Assembly: GCF_009295515.1 (NCBI RefSeq)
Contig: NZ_RQVV01000003.1
Coordinates: forward strand, 124,001-188,000
Length of the DNA: 64,000 nucleotides
Direction of reading: 5' to 3'
DNA from: Erwinia endophytica
GTDB lineage: Bacteria; Pseudomonadota; Gammaproteobacteria; Enterobacterales; Enterobacteriaceae
Part shown: positions 63,027 through 64,000 of the stretch, in pieces
How positions within the stretch are numbered: the first letter of the stretch is position 1
Layout of the letters: the number at the start of each line of letters is the position of its first letter
Position numbers and translations under genes: made by a program
The notes under the pieces: model-generated
What the model saw: the letters and a program-made list of their open reading frames with translations, nothing else
The model's database searches: none
Told to the model about the DNA's origin: nothing

Positions 63027-63977
63027 TTATTTGAACAGGTCAGCAGAAATGGTCAGATTCCCTCCGCTCTGGTTAGACCACTGACGGGTGATATGATAAT
63101 ACTTAGCCCCTTTTTTAATGGCTGCCCGGCCTACGGCGTCAGAGATCTCGGTTGGCGTACCAAAATGACCCGTGAACGTCACGCTGTCAAACGGCTGCAT
63201 TTGCGCAGCGGTAATCGCGTTAACTTCCTGCACGCTTTTACCATCAGGGGTTTTGACCGTGTAAGGCTGACCGGATGAAGACTGCGTTTCAAAGAACCGT
63301 CCGACTTTATTGCTTGGGGTTTCAGAAGAGGCGACCCCCGGGATTTGCACCGTTTTCGCTGCGACGCCACCGGCGGCAATGGCCGCTTTCCCTGCCTGAG
63401 AATCCGCTGGGATCAAGTCTGGAGACTGCACTGTACGCTCTGGCGCATCCGCTTTGTAGATATACGCGGTGATGTATTGGTTACCGCCGCTGTTAGCATC
63501 AATCTGGCGGACAATGAAGAAGGATGCGGCGCCTTTAGATTTAGCTTGTTTAGTGATCGCATCGTTCACATCCGGCTGACTGCGGAAAAAGCCGCTGACT
63601 GAGACGGTATCGTAAGGCTCCAGTTTAAATGCTTCGCTTTTGGTCAACTCGCGTACACCGTTAATGACACGGTCATTGTTTTTAGGGGCGTCGGGCGCAT
63701 CTGCATGATACAGATCAGCGACCACGCGCCAGTTACCACCGTTGCCGTTGGTGTCATTAATGCCCTGGATATAGTAGGCCGAGGCCCCCAACTCATCGGC
63801 ACGTTTTGATATGGCATTGCTCGCATCACCAATTGCGTTAAAACGACCAGTAATGGCAATACGATCAAATGGCTTCAGTGATGCTGCTTTTTCTGGCGTC
63901 AGTTCCTGTGCCGCATGTGCAGTTAATGCTGTTAGTGATAATAGGGCTGAGGTCAGAATGGTATTCTTCAGCTTCAT
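63027..63977 (-). CDS. ydgH: YdgH, three-domain DUF1471 (YhcN-like) periplasmic protein
   Basis: 316 residues (E. coli 314) with signal peptide 1-22 (ending TAHA) and three DUF1471 domains at about 35-92, 110-173 and 255-316, each with the FDxIxxTGxF start and the GAxxYxI core. DUF1471 proteins are periplasmic stress and biofilm factors found only in Enterobacterales, which supports the taxonomic placement. AAGGA precedes the ATG. Position beyond rstA fits E. coli order. Confidence 0.94.
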   Translation of the reverse strand: MKLKNTILTSALLSLTALTAHAAQELTPEKAASLKPFDRIAITGRFNAIGDASNAISKRADELGASAYYIQGINDTNGNGGNWRVVADLYHADAPDAPKNNDRVINGVRELTKSEAFKLEPYDTVSVSGFFRSQPDVNDAITKQAKSKGAASFFIVRQIDANSGGNQYITAYIYKADAPERTVQSPDLIPADSQAGKAAIAAGGVAAKTVQIPGVASSETPSNKVGRFFETQSSSGQPYTVKTPDGKSVQEVNAITAAQMQPFDSVTFTGHFGTPTEISDAVGRAAIKKGAKYYHITRQWSNQSGGNLTISADLFK

Positions 63978-64000
63978 AAAAATAATCCTTCGCCTTACGC

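Overview
The window is chromosomal DNA of a gammaproteobacterium of the order Enterobacterales. Gene order and protein sequence follow the Escherichia coli topA-cysB-acnA-ribA-pgpB-lapAB-pyrF-yciH-osmB-rnb-yciW-sapFDCBA-pspF/pspABCD-ycjXF-tyrR stretch. This is followed by zntB-fnrS-ttcA-dbpA, nifJ-ydbJ-ldhA-ydbH-ynbE-azoR-hrpA and ydgD-ydgU-asr-rstBA-ydgH. Many proteins have the same length as their E. coli counterparts, but several neighbourhood genes are missing or rearranged, so this is not E. coli or a close relative. The genus cannot be fixed from the sequence alone. I saw no rRNA, tRNA, CRISPR array, prophage or intact insertion sequence.

Region 1 (1-11335) is housekeeping: the 3' part of topA, cysB, the small-protein pair ymiA/yciX, acnA, ribA, pgpB, lapA-lapB, pyrF-yciH and osmB. 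A candidate unannotated small ORF lies between cysB and ymiA. Region 2 (11336-19565) is a variable stretch: a lone araD-type epimerase, rnb, an FdhF/YdeP molybdopterin oxidoreductase with a divergent LysR regulator, then yciW. Here yciT, gmr and fabI are absent from their usual E. coli positions.

Region 3 (19755-32930) is envelope stress and peptide uptake: the sap ABC transporter, a ryhB small RNA with a Fur box, the phage-shock system (pspF divergent from a sigma-54-driven pspABCD), ycjX-ycjF, tyrR, and an mpaA copy gutted by an in-frame deletion. Region 4 (33114-42262) holds mppA, then a beta-glucoside locus and zntB. In the beta-glucoside locus bglG sits apart from, and convergent to, a bglF-bglB-porin operon, and each transcription unit carries its own BglG-type antiterminator RNA.

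Region 5 (42263-58436) contains the anaerobically controlled sRNA fnrS with an FNR box, an unusually divergent ttcA, dbpA, a small monooxygenase, nifJ, ydbJ, ldhA, ydbH, a 3'-extended ynbE with ydbL lost behind it, azoR and hrpA. Region 6 (58437-64000) is an acid/envelope stress cluster: the ydgD protease, the 27-residue ydgU, repeat-rich asr with an RstA box upstream, the rstA-rstB two-component system, an unrecognised 137-residue gene and ydgH.

No wholly new multi-gene system is evident. The items most worth following are the ryhB gene beside sapA, the split bgl regulon, the atypical ttcA, the small ORF after cysB, and the cluster of recent-looking gene losses (mpaA, ydbL/ynbE).
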